DNA from: Artemisia argyi
Lineage: Eukaryota > Streptophyta > Magnoliopsida > Asterales > Asteraceae
DNA: 64,000 nt
Direction: 5' to 3'
Assembly: GCA_030686995.1 (NCBI GenBank)
Contig: CM060681.1
Location: forward strand, 160,412,333-160,476,332
Positions 49,111 to 61,374 of this stretch are shown piece by piece. The notes beneath the pieces are model-generated. The model saw only the letters and a program-made list of their open reading frames with translations. It made no database searches and had not been told where the DNA came from. A program made the translations under genes and the position numbers. Numbering within the stretch: position 1 is the stretch's first letter; each line of letters begins with the position of its first letter.

Positions 49111-49196
49111 GAACGATTTAGGGCAATATTTGATCAAATAAATTCAATTTCGGGCTTAAATGACCCCCTATAAGTGGTTCATTTTTCGCCTCATCA
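49111..49196 (-). mobile_element. Element M 5' LTR, remaining end
   Basis: The first five bases are the second copy of the gaacg duplication. The rest completes the M LTR, ending ttcgcctcatca, and is followed by M's own duplication gcttc. Confidence 0.93.
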
Positions 49197-49318
49197 GCTT
49201 CCGCTCTCAATTCATCTTAGTACAACCAAGGTGAATAGGGAAATGAGACTGCATGTCTTCATCCGCTCCAGGTTCGCCATCTTGACTAGATTTTTATCTT
49301 CTGTTCGCCGCCTTGTAA

Positions 49319-49480
49319 CTAATGTCTTCCACTCTTTACGGTAGCCACCGCTGTTGTTAGCTCCAGATCAAGCAGCGAATAATTCTTCTCATACGTTTCT
49401 AGTTGTCTTGATGCATAAACAATCATCTTCCCATGATGTATACGTTCATAACCGAGTCTCTTCTTGAAGCATCCGAAAAT
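49319..49480 (-). pseudogene. Ty3 reverse transcriptase/RNase H remnant of element T
   Basis: The minus frame 49435 down to 49319 encodes 38 residues with the Ty3 RNase H signature order 'YASRQL' then 'EKNYSLLDLEL'. Just upstream, at about 49440-49480, 'FSDAS' (the start of the RNase H domain) is present in a different frame, so one or more small indels separate them. The expected Trp-Arg-Tyr continuation is lost to a stop at 49319. It shows that T once encoded a full polymerase. Confidence 0.8.
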
Positions 49481-51213
49481 TTGTACCACCTAAAATATGG
49501 AAGCAAATTTCTATTTCAGCTTTTCCAAACTCCTTTCTCAAACAAATTAAACTGTTTCCCTCTGCTCACAAAATTCATCCACGGTAACGCAAGTCGTAAA
49601 CATCTTCCAAAATTCTTCTGCAAAGTTCAAAAGATTTCAGCTTCTCTTTGGTCACTTGGTGATAGTTTCAAATTTTGTGGGATTTATAGCAATATCCTCA
49701 ATTAAGAATGCTGTTGTCTCTACGAATATCAAACTTCCATAATACACACACGATCGTCAAATTTCTAACAAAGTGTGAAAATAATTCTCATATTCTTCCT
49801 CATCTCCAAATGTACTAATAAGTAATACAATGACCTTTTGTCTAAGTACTCACGAGAGACCCAATTTATCAGGTTCACAAGACAGTCAGAGCATTAGCTA
49901 ATACTATTAGCATCACTAACCGTCATATCAGTCGTTATGAATACGAAAGGCAATTCTAAGAATAACTTCAAATCATAACTTCATCTGAAGGAAAACTTCG
50001 CGTCTAAAAGTTGAACGGATGCATAGTCGTTTCAAGGTGGAGAAATAATGGTTCCTAACAGCAATGTGATTCAGCTTCCAGCAATCAATACAAATCTCCT
50101 ACCACCATCCTTCTTTCTCGCGAATGAAACGGACGTACTTCGAAGATACACTCAGGCATACAAAACCACTCTCTATTCTTTGGTTGCTGCTCCTTCCATT
50201 CTCTCAATTCAACTAGTGCTGTTCTCCGACACTTCTCAAAGACATCCCTACATGATGACCAGACAATCTCTTTGCATCATGTCGCTCCAAATTCACACTA
50301 CGGTGTAACCTTGGCGGTTCATCCAAGGATCATATCGCGAAAGCTCGGATTGCAAATAACTCTCGAGGTGAGGTCCAACCCTTGGTGTACAAAATAGATG
50401 TTAAAAAAATTATAACCGCTAAGGCAACGTACGATTCTCTAGAGTAATAGTGATAGCAAAAGTTTAACAATCGGGAAAATCACGGTAGGTAGTTCGAAAT
50501 TGTTCAAAACACCAAAGGTGAGACATAGTAGGACAGTCGTCAGCATCTAGAATGCTCAATCAACCAAATCCATATCAGGATAAAATCGAAGTTAACTTTC
50601 CAAAGAAAGATAGGTCAACATAGCAAATCTTATCATTCAAAAGTGAGGGGAAATATTCCTATACTCGTGGTTAAACACAACAAGACTTCTCATAGGAATA
50701 GAGATGGGTAAGACGAAATCAAATAGCGTCAGAAGGTTTACAGGTGCTTATCAAAGACAAGAGACAAATCACCGAATGTATCAAATACATCATCGTCATA
50801 GAGATTCTCAGAATGCATGAAAAGACGTCAAAATGATTAACAAAAGGATTAGAAGTAAGGGTCGGAATCTGAAGAAAATGATCAAATAGGGTCAGACATT
50901 ACTATGCAATTCTCAATGCCTTCAAAGTTCACTAGGTTATAAATCTTAGGTGGTGCAATATATCTGTTTCCAAACTCCAAAAATTGACCTTAACAGGCTT
51001 AACCAAAAATAAGGCACAAATCAGAGTGATGCGAAAGCAATGATACTTAAACAAATGCCTTATAGTCTACCCATTCCTCACCGGTCAAAACTTAAGTTCA
51101 TACCGGGAAATCCTAAAGCAAGTTCTCAAAGTGTTCTCCTATGTTCCTATGGTGGAAGCCTTATGGTTCAAAACTCACAAGTCTAGGTTTATGTATTACA
51201 AGTCGTCAGCCTG

Positions 51214-51226
51214 GTCTCTGATACCA
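51214..51226 (-). promoter_or_regulatory. Element T primer-binding site, tRNA-Met type
   Basis: In minus sense the LTR end TGTTACA is followed by ATTTA and TGGTATCAGAGAC, close to the tRNA-iMet-primed site of chromoviruses. Confidence 0.8.
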
Positions 51227-51231
51227 TAAAT

Positions 51232-54200
51232 TGTAACACCCCAACCCGACAAGGGTTAAGATATCACATTCATGGTGTCAAACCGAGCAAAACACAAGCT
51301 TGATACTTTAATAATACAAAGAAAACAAAGGGTTACAAATGAATTCTAAATCAAAGAGAAAAATACAATATCAAAACTAAAGTACATAATGGCTAAAATA
51401 AAATATCTTCAAAATCAACTCTAGTCCATGACGACTATCAAAGTATAATCCTCTCTAAGAGCTCCTATTTGCACTCTTCACCCATAACCCAGCTTCCATC
51501 TAAAACCTCCCACGGTAAAAGAAATGCGGTTGAGCTTAAAAAGCTCAGTGAACAGATATAACACAAAGCAATATGAAACAAAAATGAGAAAATGGAATAT
51601 GTTGCATTGGATAAGTATCAAAAGGTATAATATGAAGGTAAGGTAAAGGTAAATGTAAAGGTAGATGTAAAAGTAAATGAAAAGGTAGATGTAAAGGTTT
51701 AGGTTTATTCAGTATGTCAACCCCGTGCCCCAACCAGATCACATCATACCATATGTAGTCTCATATGAAATCCAGAGGGGAGACCTCAGAATATCAAATG
51801 TAATAAGAGGGGTTACCTCAATGGGTTGTGAAGGACGTGCATGCACGTAACATCAATCACCAGATAACATATAACAATAACATATAACATATTACATATA
51901 ACAGATCTAGGATGCACCCATACGCCCCACAGAAATCAGTTGGCCATAATAAATCATAAAGCGCACATATCATATAACAAAAGGGACGGTGTGGAAAATC
52001 ACTTGACCACACAGGAGTCATAACATCAGTGCATTAATGTTATGGACATGGAACCCCCATGCCTAGTGATAGTCCTGGTCTTATACTGAATAGGTCAAAG
52101 GTAATTCAAAAGTTTCATATCATACAGATTCAAAATAGTAAAAGGGGTATCATAGCAGTGGCTTAGGGAATCCTAACAAACAAAGGTTCGTATCAATGGT
52201 TCAAGGTTTACAAGTGTGAAAATGTTATAAGAAACTGATTCGGAAAACTTAGCAATTCATTTTAAAACATGGCTATCGTAAAAGTATTTCCTTAGAACAT
52301 TTTTGACAAAGGTTATTTAAACCTCCATTTAGAAACTGACATGTTGTCATATTTTCAGAAATTAGTTTCAAATAGTTTTATCTCGTCTTACCAAGTTATG
52401 TTTTCAAAAATAGTTTTCAGACAAACATAATATCAATGAACCAAAGATGTCAGATGTACCAAGGTCAAAGATCATAGTAGTGATAGGGGAAATGGAATAT
52501 AGTCATGATTAGGCAAAGTCAAAGTTTGGAAAATGTCTAAGTCATCAGAATACCAAAGGTTCATAATCAAGGGTTCACAATTTAATGGTTCAAAGGTTCA
52601 TAGCAAACGTTCAATTTGAAAGTTTATATCAAATATTCATTTAAAGAAACCTTTTAATAATGGCTTTCACAAAGCGATCCTTAATAACGGTTTTCATAGA
52701 GATGGTCTTTAAAAGTAGTTTTCATAAACATCATTTTACAATAGTTTTTCTCAAAACATTTTCATAATATAATTAAGAAAGGTTTTCACATCCAGTTACA
52801 ATATTAAATGAACCTTCAAATTATCAAGGGATTCGAATATTCATGTCACAAGATAACGAACGAATTATATCAAGTATCAAGGGAACAATAGCAAAGGTTC
52901 AAAGGGGTCATATCAAGATAAAGAATTATAATCAAGGATCAAGAGTCATGAGAAACCTTATAAGGAAGGTCGGAAAATCTGTACCTTATTTGGATGAGCA
53001 AAAGATAAAAGGTAACAAACACGGGAAAGACCGGATCACTCCTTCTTCACACCTAAAGCAGTAGAAGTCATAATTACAATTTGTTCTTATAATTCTGATA
53101 ACTGATTTTAGGTAACTTTCCATTTTAAGTAACTTTCCAAATTTTGCAACTTTCCATTTATGGTAAGTTTCCACTTTAAGTAAGTTTACTCATTTTAATT
53201 AACTTTTTATTTTTAGCAGATTCCCAAAATTAGTAAGTTTCCATTTTTAGAAAGTTTCCTTATTTAGTAAGTTTTCATAAATAGCAGGTTTCCATAATTA
53301 GAAAGATTTAATATCAAAATGCAAGTTAAATCATTTGTTAAACATTACTATGGAATTAGGGTTCATTTTAATAAGTCATAATGAATTTAGGGTTTAACTA
53401 AATCACTTTCCATATTTTAGGGTTTCAAATGTAAATATGCCATAGTTAAAGGTCTATTATGTAAATATCACAACTTTTCACATTTTATACAAATTATACA
53501 TAAGTTAACAGTATTAAACCCTCAAATTTACAAATGTTACACTTTAAACCCTTTAATTATATTTTTTACAAATTAGTCCTTATTATTATTTAAATTACAA
53601 ATATATCCATAATAATTCCATATTAGCACATCTAACCCTTAATTATCAGAATTAACACATTTTACCCTTCATATAATATTTATACGAATTATCTTTCCAA
53701 TTTCACAATTTACAAAATAACCCCTCTACTTTTAATAATTTCCAAATCAAATTCTTTTATAATTAATATACCTTTTAGACCTTTTAGTTTCCAATTTTAC
53801 ACATAACACCCCCATATTATATTTTATATAATTTACCCCTGGTCCAATACAAGTTACAAAAATACCCCATAAGTTTATAAAATTACAAAATACACCCTTC
53901 TCATTTTAAAAACATAATCGGCTTAACAAATAAATCAAAATCATCAAACCTTAATTTTTCCCAATCATCCCATCTTTATTACGTCATTTATTTACCCAAA
54001 ATAATACCCAAAACCCTAACCCTAAATCAAACACATCCCATTTTATTTTATTTCGATCGGGTAATAACAAAATAATTCCAAACGATTTATATATGCTTAA
54101 AATAGTTATAAACACATTTTATACATGCCGATTATAGCTGATTACATCATACAAAAATAGGGCCAAAACCGCAAAAGTTATATATGGCTGATTATAGTTT

Positions 54201-54901
54201 TTGCATATAATTAGGGTTTTAATTTCCTTTAATTTGTATAACCTTATATATCATGCATGGATCAAATTTATGATTTTATACAGATTTTAAAGGGTAAAAT
54301 GGATGATACAAAAATACCCAAAGTGGTTTGGATTGAGAGGAACGAATGAAAACAAATTCTCCTTCTCGACTAGGAAATACGAACCAAAACAAAATGCACA
54401 CGAACCCCGATTGCTCCACAGCCTTCACCAATATTTTTCTAGCCTTCTACACCTTAGAAAGAGTCCAAGAAAAATGGCAAGGACCCTTGGAAAAATTATT
54501 ATGCCGTCAGTTTATTTTTAGGGGATTTTAGGGTTTTTAAAGTTTTTAACATGAAAATAGGTAACAAATAACTATATAGGAAAGGAGGGGGTGATTAGGA
54601 CCAGATTTGGGGCTAAGATAAGTGAGAAAAATCAGTAATTGATACTCTCCATAATCAGAACATGCATATCCTCTTTTTGAAATATCATGTACAACTTTTA
54701 ATTCATTTTGGACATTATAATACTTAGGCGTGGCATATGAATTTTTATAAGTTTCAAATATTACAAATGTTCCTACAAAAATAATATTTATCATATGTTA
54801 CTCATTTCCAAGTGTTTGGATTTATTTGGTGTTTTATTTAAGTTTTAAATTATAGGGGTAATTTGGTCATTTTACATATTTGACAAATTTTAGGTTTTAC
54901 A
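51232..54901 (-). mobile_element. Element T 5' LTR
   Basis: 3670 bp with intact TGTAACACC and TTTTACA plus-strand ends. It is the uninterrupted counterpart of the left LTR. It contains the same degenerate repeat series (53100-53990) and a small plus-minus tandem of 'aaaggtaaatgtaaaggtag' units at about 51640-51700 (left LTR 20335-20380). Confidence 0.9.
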
Positions 54902-54904
54902 CTC

Positions 54905-54944
<40 letters not shown>

Positions 54945-54945
54945 T
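54902..54945. repeat. (CT)n microsatellite, right part of the T insertion site
   Basis: Interrupted CT run that continues the run at 19917-19934. It begins ctcct, the probable second copy of the target duplication. Confidence 0.9.
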
Positions 54946-55873
54946 ATAGCCGCCGACCACCAAGAAAACACCACCACCACCATCGCTCACCGCCACCCTC
55001 ACAACCAAAACACCACCACTCTCACTCCTTAACAAACCTTGTGAGTTCGTTTTTTAGGTGCACTCATGCCCAAACACTAACTACACGTGTCGCCACCTCC
55101 ACCACCACTCTCTAGGTAGAAATGGTGGTAAGACCACCGGTTCACGACCCCGTGTGAACCGGTGTGGATAGATCTAGGGATTTACGATTTGGGTTTTAAT
55201 GAAAACTAGTGTGTAATGATTTTTGAAGGTAAAAACGGTTAAGAAATAGTGGTATCATCATTTTTGTGTCACGGTTTTGATTTGTTTTTGTGTTTGATTT
55301 GAGTACGGAGGGAATAAGCTTGGGTACGAGCTTATTCTTGAGCTTATTAGGGCGTACGAGCTTGTTTGGTATTTTAATTCTTGGGTAATTTGCTTGTTCC
55401 TTACGAGTTGGGTCTCACACGACTTGGATTCAAGCCATGACCAAAAGGTCTCTGCAAGGTTGGGTGATTTCATTTTTTGTCCATTTAATTGTTCTATCGG
55501 CGTACGACATTGAGCCGAGACCATAGTCTCGGCATGGTAAGTTTTGGCCAATGGTTACTTGTTTATGGTTGTGGTATTGTGACTCGAGCCGTAGGTTAGA
55601 ACCGGCTGAGTAATGATGAGATGTTATTGTGATTTGGACTTGGACTTAATTGATACATTGTAATGTTTTGGCAATAAGGAGGTCTAGCCGAGACCTTTTA
55701 GTCTCGGGAGGACCTCGGTTTGCCTAAAGTGGTTATTTTCGACAATTATTGGACATGTTGACTTGTTGACCCGACTCTTACGACCAGGGAATTATTTGGT
55801 TTGAATTGGGCACAGGAATAATTTTAGACCCGAAGGAATTGTTATGAGAATTTGACTTGAAATGGAAGATAAT
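54946..55873. other. No gene recognised; G/C-richer DNA, possibly an old LTR
   Basis: 'accaccaccaccatcgctca' and similar CCA-rich sequence at 54960-55015 is followed by segments with 'gccgagacc' words (about 55515, 55690). It resembles the transcribed part of chromovirus LTRs as in the suggestion at 19262-19916. No start-to-stop gene is convincing. Confidence 0.35.
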
Positions 55874-57330
55874 TGATAAGGATTTATTTGGTACCTTTTT
55901 AAGAGGTCATTTAAGCCTAAAATAGAGTAAATATGATCAAATATTGCCCTAAATCGTTTCTTTTTGTATTTCAGGTACTTGGGACGAGAATTATGAAAAA
56001 TATCACTTTTTGGGCGTATTCGGACGAAAATGTGAAGAAAACGACGAAGTCGCAAAAAGTACATCAGTTAATGAAGGCTGACGGCATCACTAGTTACAAC
56101 GTGACGCCATTATTTGTTATTCAAGATGTATTTCTCGTGCAAAATTAACAAGAGACGCCTAAGAAGAATTTTGTGGATTTATAACCTGACACCATCAGGT
56201 GTTATGAAGTGATGTGCGTCACGCTTTAATTTAACAAGGGACGGCCCAGAAGGAATTTTCAAGTGACGGCCTCAGGTCCAGAGTTGACATCGTCAGAGTG
56301 GCGATTTTCAGAGACGAAACCCTAATTTAAGGCGAGTTGACAGCGTCAGAATCCATAACCTGACGGCGTCAGCCCTGTAAAACTATATATATTTTCGATT
56401 GTTTTCATTGTAAAATGTGACACTTTTAAGGTAACACTTAACCCTAGATGAATTTTAGAGATATTGCAAGGCTTTTTCAGCCTTTTTCATCCATGTTCAA
56501 TTGAAGATAAGTTACTTGTTCAATCAGTCAATATGTCTATGTGTTGTTTAATTACTTCTTTATCTTTTCTTCTTTCTAACATGATAGCTTAAGTTTATTA
56601 GTGTTTACTTAGATCTGATGAAACCTAGTTGTTGATTATTGATTTATTGTCTATTGTTTAGTTGATTGTCTCGCGTTAGGCTAAGAAAACTGGCTGACAT
56701 CTTATATGTAACTAGCTTGAACGTCTTAGAAAACGCAACCTTATAGTGCACTATTGGTTTTTCTCGTTGTATTTATTGCACGAATTGAGGATAATGATCA
56801 TAGGAACTCTTAATAGACTTTAAGGTTTTTGGGGAAGATTAATATTCATAGAGTTGGGGACTTCGGCACCACCCCACGACTGATATTAAGGAATATAACG
56901 CTTCAACTAAAACAAGGACATGACAATTCAACAAATCAGTAGGAGATAACTAGGGAGTAATTAGTCTAAGTAAATACATTTGTTTACCATAAAAGTTGAC
57001 CACAATTTACTTTTCTTGTCATTAGTTTAATTTTAATTTAAAAGTGGTTTTTGGGTTAGTTGATTAACAACTAATTCACCCCATCCCTTAAAAACCGAGA
57101 TTTTTCTTTCTTTTCATAAAATAAAAGACACAAAAAGAATCATCCCTCACCTCTAGACTTATCTCGAGATACACTTCAACCTAACGACACTATTCCCCTA
57201 GAGAACAATCCATCCCTTGGATTTACCTATACTACAATACAACGATTAGGTACACTGCCTGGAGAATTGCAAAACTTCTTGAGATCCCTTAAGAAGTAAA
57301 ACTCCTTGTGAGGTTGCAAATCTTGCATCA
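55874..57330 (+). mobile_element. Diverged solo LTR of the TGACG-array family
   Basis: 1457 bp from tgataaggatt to cttgcatca with a perfect 5-bp duplication ataat (55869-55873 and 57331-57335). It is colinear with the P LTR but strongly diverged, so it is an old insertion or a separate subfamily. The array is still visible: exact TGACGGCGTCA at 56361-56371, with variants at 56079, about 56186 and 56285, and the TATA box ctatatatat near 56383. Confidence 0.9.
56079..56371 (+). promoter_or_regulatory. TGACG palindrome array, old solo LTR
   Basis: Positions correspond to the arrays of the young LTRs and lie directly before the TATA box. Most sites are one or two bases off the consensus (tgacggcatca, tgacatcgtca, tgacagcgtca). 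Confidence 0.55.
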
Positions 57331-57335
57331 ATAAT

Positions 57336-57557
57336 CCGTGACATTTTATAACTCGACATAAATAAAAAGGAAAAGAAATAGTAAAATACTTGTTAAGAAT
57401 ATTAATTAACAAATTAAAGTTTGTTACTTAATATATATGTGACAAAAAGGAAGGTTTAAAGCGTAATTATCGATTTTGGATAAAAATGGAAATCACGAGA
57501 GTTATTAGACGTTTTGAGGCAAATTTATCAGAGAATGTTATATTTGGTTTATGATGA
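57336..57557. other. Short AT-rich interval, nothing recognised
   Basis: Continuation of 54946-55873 after the solo LTR is discounted. It ends at the TGTACC start of element G. Confidence 0.5.
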
Positions 57558-58184
57558 TGTACCCTCCAGTTAGCTCGAAGGACCCCCTTCGAGCATCATC
57601 GCAACCTACAGGTCAAAGGCTCTGGCTAGCCTCCTAAAACTTCCAATGGCGTAAAACTAGTCACCTATGATCTAGTTACCAAATGGGAATTCGCCAATCG
57701 AAGGATTAAGCCCTTCAGGGTAACCTTCGATAAGTCATTAGGACAGAGCATGTGCCAAGACAAAATATTGCTAAGACCAAGTCTTACCCATGTCCCCTCT
57801 TTCTCTTTAGCTCCCCCGCTAAACTAGGAGGAGTAGGACATTAAGCCCTAGTGGCCACCACACGTCATGGGACGCCCCCATGATCTCCGGAATTTGTGCT
57901 AACACTCTCCAAGGTTATTTCGTCCCTATAAATAGCCTTGAATGAGTTGGGAATCTAAATTGCAATCTATCCTACTTTACTTTACTACACTTTTCACTTA
58001 AATTCTCATACCAAGTACTTATTCACACGCCGGAGGTGGTTCGCAGGGTCCAACCCCTGCGCAATCACTTAACGTAGTGTTTTAGTATTTCTTATTTCAG
58101 GTTATATCCAAGCTTGGCGCAATCACAACACCCTTTATACCCTTTGATTTCCATCTAAGGCCTGGTCGTGCAATTTATTGTACA
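57558..58184 (+). mobile_element. Element G 5' LTR (Tat-type Ty3)
   Basis: A 627-bp LTR with short inverted ends TGTAC and GTACA. It contains a near-perfect hairpin gctcgaagg-accc-ccttcgagc (57572-57593) and further CGAAGG words, a TATA box ctataaatag (57926-57935) and a CT-rich transcription-start region (about 57965-57990). The 3' LTR is outside the window or lost. Confidence 0.75.
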
Positions 58185-58189
58185 ATCAG

Positions 58190-58207
58190 TGGCGCCATCC
58201 GTGGGAC
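58190..58207 (+). promoter_or_regulatory. Element G primer-binding site
   Basis: TGGCGCCATCCGTGGGAC lies five bases after the LTR. It is close to the TGGCGCCGTCTGTGGGAA type used by Tat/Retand elements of plants, and it separates G from the Athila-like family. Confidence 0.85.
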
Positions 58208-58273
58208 CCGCTACAATTAGTCCTATTTTTTCTAAGCAAATAACTAGTCAAATATTCCCGCTACTATTTCGGA

Positions 58274-59929
58274 ATGAATCCAGAAAAAGAAGTTACACCC
58301 CCACTGGGTTTCTCGACCTTAACACCAATACCATCAACTGACCCTAACAACCTTCCGCCAATTACGGCCTCCACATTCACTTCACGATCTACCCCAGAAA
58401 TAACGCCCAATCACCATGCTTCGACATCTACTAACCCTGAGCCTGTTATTAGCCCTGCCTTCGTTGAAGCTAATTTCGAGGAGTTGGAATCATTACTAAG
58501 GGGCCGTAGGAGGCAGGCTCGGAATTCGGAAATGCACAGGGAGTTGGAATACTCTAGCGATGATTACGATGAAGAGATGGAAATGGAACCAAGGCCTCAA
58601 TCGCAGGGGGTCACACACTCAGCTATGAGAATAGGATCCCCTTCTAGCCGAAGAACCAATGGAAGGTCTGTTAGTTTTGAAGGCATCCCTGAAAGGGTTC
58701 CCATAAGAAGAGAGGGAACAATGGCTGAGGGCTCCAATGGAAGGAGCCAGCAAAGGGAGACTAGGCAAGTTAATCTCCCTCCCCTATTGGCTGCTCATTT
58801 GGGGAGAAACGAAGCATAGGTTCCACCACAGCCTTCCCACGCATCTGGCGTAGGAGGAAATCCACCTCTATTCAGTAGGGAGGGAAACCTTCCTCCCAAT
58901 TGTATGTATCGTCAATTCTACACTCAGGCTTATCCTCAGAGCCTTTACCCTCCAGTAAATGGACAACCAGGTAACCAAAGTTTCCCACAAACTACGGTAC
59001 CCTTCGGGCATCCCATAGCTTACCCTCCTTACACTATTAATAATAGTTATCCCTTTAACATGAGCACACCTTACCATCCGTACCCTAAAAAAACTCCATC
59101 TGGAATACCCCCAACCATAACCCGTATCCTGGAATCCCTATGGGCGCAGCCCCTTATAATTGCCTATACTCGGAGCCCACGGGTTCGTCAACGCCTTTCG
59201 TTAGATGGATCGAAGACTATCCATTACCCGATGGCTTGAAGATGCCTTCCTACATAGGTACTTATGACGGAAAGGGGGATCCGGACAACTTCGTGCATTT
59301 GTTCGAAGGGGCGATTAGGATGCAGAAATGGCTCATGCTTGTGGCCTGTCATATGTTTACGTACACCTTGAAGGACTCTGCCCGGATTTAGTGGAATGGG
59401 CAGAAACCAGGCAGCATCGTGAATCTCGATGATTTGAAGGCCAAGTTCCGGTCACATTTCAACCAACAGAAGAAGTTCACGAGAACTCATCTGACAGTAC
59501 ACAACATCAAACAGAGGGATAGCGAGAGTACAAGAGCCTTCATCACCAGGTACACAGACGAAACTCTTCAGATCCTGGGGCTACATGAAGATCAGCGTAT
59601 CTCTGGCTTCGTACATGGTCTCCGAAACAGAACTTTGGTGGAATTCTTATCCACCGATCTCCTAGCCACGTATAAAGGCCTCATGGAGAAGACATACACC
59701 TGGATCGAAGCCAAGGAGGTATCTACCAACGGAGCCCCGATTGAAAGTAGAGAACATGGCGGAAAATCCTCAAGGCAATCCTCTTGGGAAGCACCAAGGG
59801 GTAAAAACAAGATCCAACAAAGATTCTCTCCTTATAGCAAAGGCCATAATCATGGCCTGCTGGAAAGCTTAACGAAATCCCCAAAAGAGATCTTGGCCAC
59901 GGAGAGGGCAGCAAAGGCTTTTGAGCCCC
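58274..59929 (+). pseudogene. Tat-type Gag of element G, broken
   Basis: ATG at 58274. The first 181 codons are open (Pro/Ser/Thr-rich head, Arg-rich 'RGRRRQ', acidic 'SSDDYDEE' segment) up to a TAG at 58817. The same frame continues to about 59095, where a run of A marks a frameshift to the next frame. The Gag core follows ('VRWIEDYPLPDGLK', 'GKGDPDNFVHLFEGA', 'KAKFRSHFNQQKKF', 'RFSPY'). A second nonsense codon, TAG at 59389, stands where Trp is expected. The frame is finally cut at 59930 by element N. It matches Gag proteins I recall from Asteraceae Tat elements. The particle-forming domain is complete in content but not readable. Confidence 0.88.
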
Positions 59930-60916
59930 TGATGTGCGGGATTGCGCCCTCACAAAAGGTTTTACCTCTCAAGGGATCTTGAGAAGCTTGCAATCCCCGC
60001 TAGGCAGTGTACCTGATCGTTGTAGTATAGTATAGTGACAAGTACCGGGGGATTGATCGTTCAACTCAGGAATAGTGTTCGCTAGGATTAAAAAGTCCAC
60101 TAAACTAGGTCCAAAGGTGAGGGATGATTCTTTTTTTGTATTTTTATATTTTCATATAAAGCAAATAAAAGTCGGTTTTGAAGGAGTGAGCGAAATTAGT
60201 TGCTATTCAACTAACCCAATCAACTAAAGATGCAATCAAAATAAAATAAAATAAAACTTAAAGTAATTTGTGGTGGAAATAATAATAAAAGAAGATGTGT
60301 TTACTTTGATTTCATTACTCCCTAGATATCTTTTACCGGTTGATTAGTTTGTTACAATTGCATGGATGACGGGTTATATTCCTTAATACCAGTCGTAGGG
60401 CCGTATACGATATTCCCTGACTCTATAGGCTTCTACTTCATTCTAGGTCGAGCCGACTACTAGCTTCTAACGTAGTATCACTAGCAGTTGCCTACGCATT
60501 AAATACAACCAATAAATCGTAGTACACCTCCGATCATGATTCTTAAGACGTTCAAGCAAGTTACCAATTGGAAGTCTGCCAGTTTTCTTAAGCATAACAT
60601 CGAATACAATCATCCACAACAATTATAAACAAACCATCAACCAATAATCAACATCTAGGTTTCATTACATCTAAGCAAACACAAGAAAAACCTAGCCTAG
60701 CATGTTAAAAAGAAGACAAGCATAAGATAAAATCAAACAACACATAGATATATTGAATGATTATTGGAAAACTTATCATCAATTGAACATGGATGGAACA
60801 AGGGTTGAAACCCTTGTTTTTACAGAAAATTCGTCTAGGGTTTGCACAAAGAAGTTCTCCCAAAAGTTCCACCCAAATGAATGAAAATTAGAAAACTATA
60901 TATAGATTTTACACCT

Positions 60917-61169
60917 TGACGGCGTCACGTTATAGCTTGTGACGCTGTCAACTCGCCGCCAAGATAAAATTTGTATTGCCTAGATCCACTTCTGACGCCG
61001 TCATGTGTAATTTTACTTTGGGCCGTCGCATGTATTCTGAACCTGACGGCCTTGGTGACGCCGTCAGGCCAAATTACCTTGAAATTGTTCTGGGCCGTCA
61101 TGTGTTTTTTCCATATCCACCTCTTTTTCCAAGCTTGACGCCGTCACTTGTATGGTTTTGATGCCGTCA
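60917..61169 (-). promoter_or_regulatory. TGACG palindrome array, N 3' LTR
   Basis: Exact sites at 60917-60927, 60993-61003, about 61055 and 61136, with variants and GGGCCGTC half sites between them. The minus-sense TATA box (ctatatatag) lies near 60896-60905. Confidence 0.65.
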
Positions 61170-61374
61170 AGTACTGTTCCCAGCAAGGATTTTGAGACTT
61201 TGTCGTTTTCTTCACTTAATCGCTCAAAAAACGTCCAAAATGCTTCTTTTTCTAGATTTCTTCTCAAAAGTATCTAAAATGACAAAAGGAACGATTTAGG
61301 GCAATAATTGATCAAATAATCACGAATTCGGGCTTAAATGACCCCCTAAAAGCGGTACACTTTTCGCCTTATCA

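Larger units (their letters stand above)
26920..49196 (-). mobile_element. Element M: non-autonomous Athila-like Ty3 element, TGACG-array family
   Basis: Minus-oriented element. 5' LTR: 32130-33611 plus 49116-49196, split by element P. 3' LTR: 26920-28481. Perfect target duplication gcttc (26915-26919 and 49197-49201). The interior is only 3.65 kb: primer site, T-rich leader, one 333-codon ORF, and about 2.5 kb of noncoding DNA with four AAGTGTAAGGG motifs. No Gag, reverse transcriptase or integrase is visible. I count about 32 differences between the ~1560-bp LTRs (2%). It must rely on proteins from another element. The LTR and primer site are Athila-like. Confidence 0.93.
49197..51231 (-). 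mobile_element. Element T interior, right part, decayed
   Basis: About 2 kb between M and the T 5' LTR. Apart from the RNase H trace (separate entry) it shows only broken frames. The open plus frames at 49433-49705 and 50048-50308 run antisense to T and are shadows. It ends with the primer site. Large deletions must have removed most of gag-pol, because an intact chromovirus interior is about 4.5-5 kb. Confidence 0.65.
19935..54901 (-). mobile_element. Element T: chromovirus-type (Tekay-like) Ty3 retrotransposon with nested insertions
   Basis: Minus-oriented LTR element bounded by LTRs 51232-54901 (5') and 19935-25879 (3'), with a tRNA-Met-type primer site by the former and a polypurine tract by the latter. 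The flanking pentamers ctccc (19930-19934) and ctcct (54902-54906) agree at 4 of 5 bases. With nested element M removed, the interior is only about 3 kb and keeps mere traces of pol, so T is dead. About 18 differences in the first ~330 aligned LTR bases suggest it is clearly older than its contents. The Tekay-like label rests on LTR length, primer site and the extension of pol into the polypurine tract. Confidence 0.88.

Noticed and set aside
50048..50308. 86-codon plus frame
   Set aside because: Antisense to element T's decayed interior, lies in the polymerase region of a minus-oriented element and has no recognisable domain.
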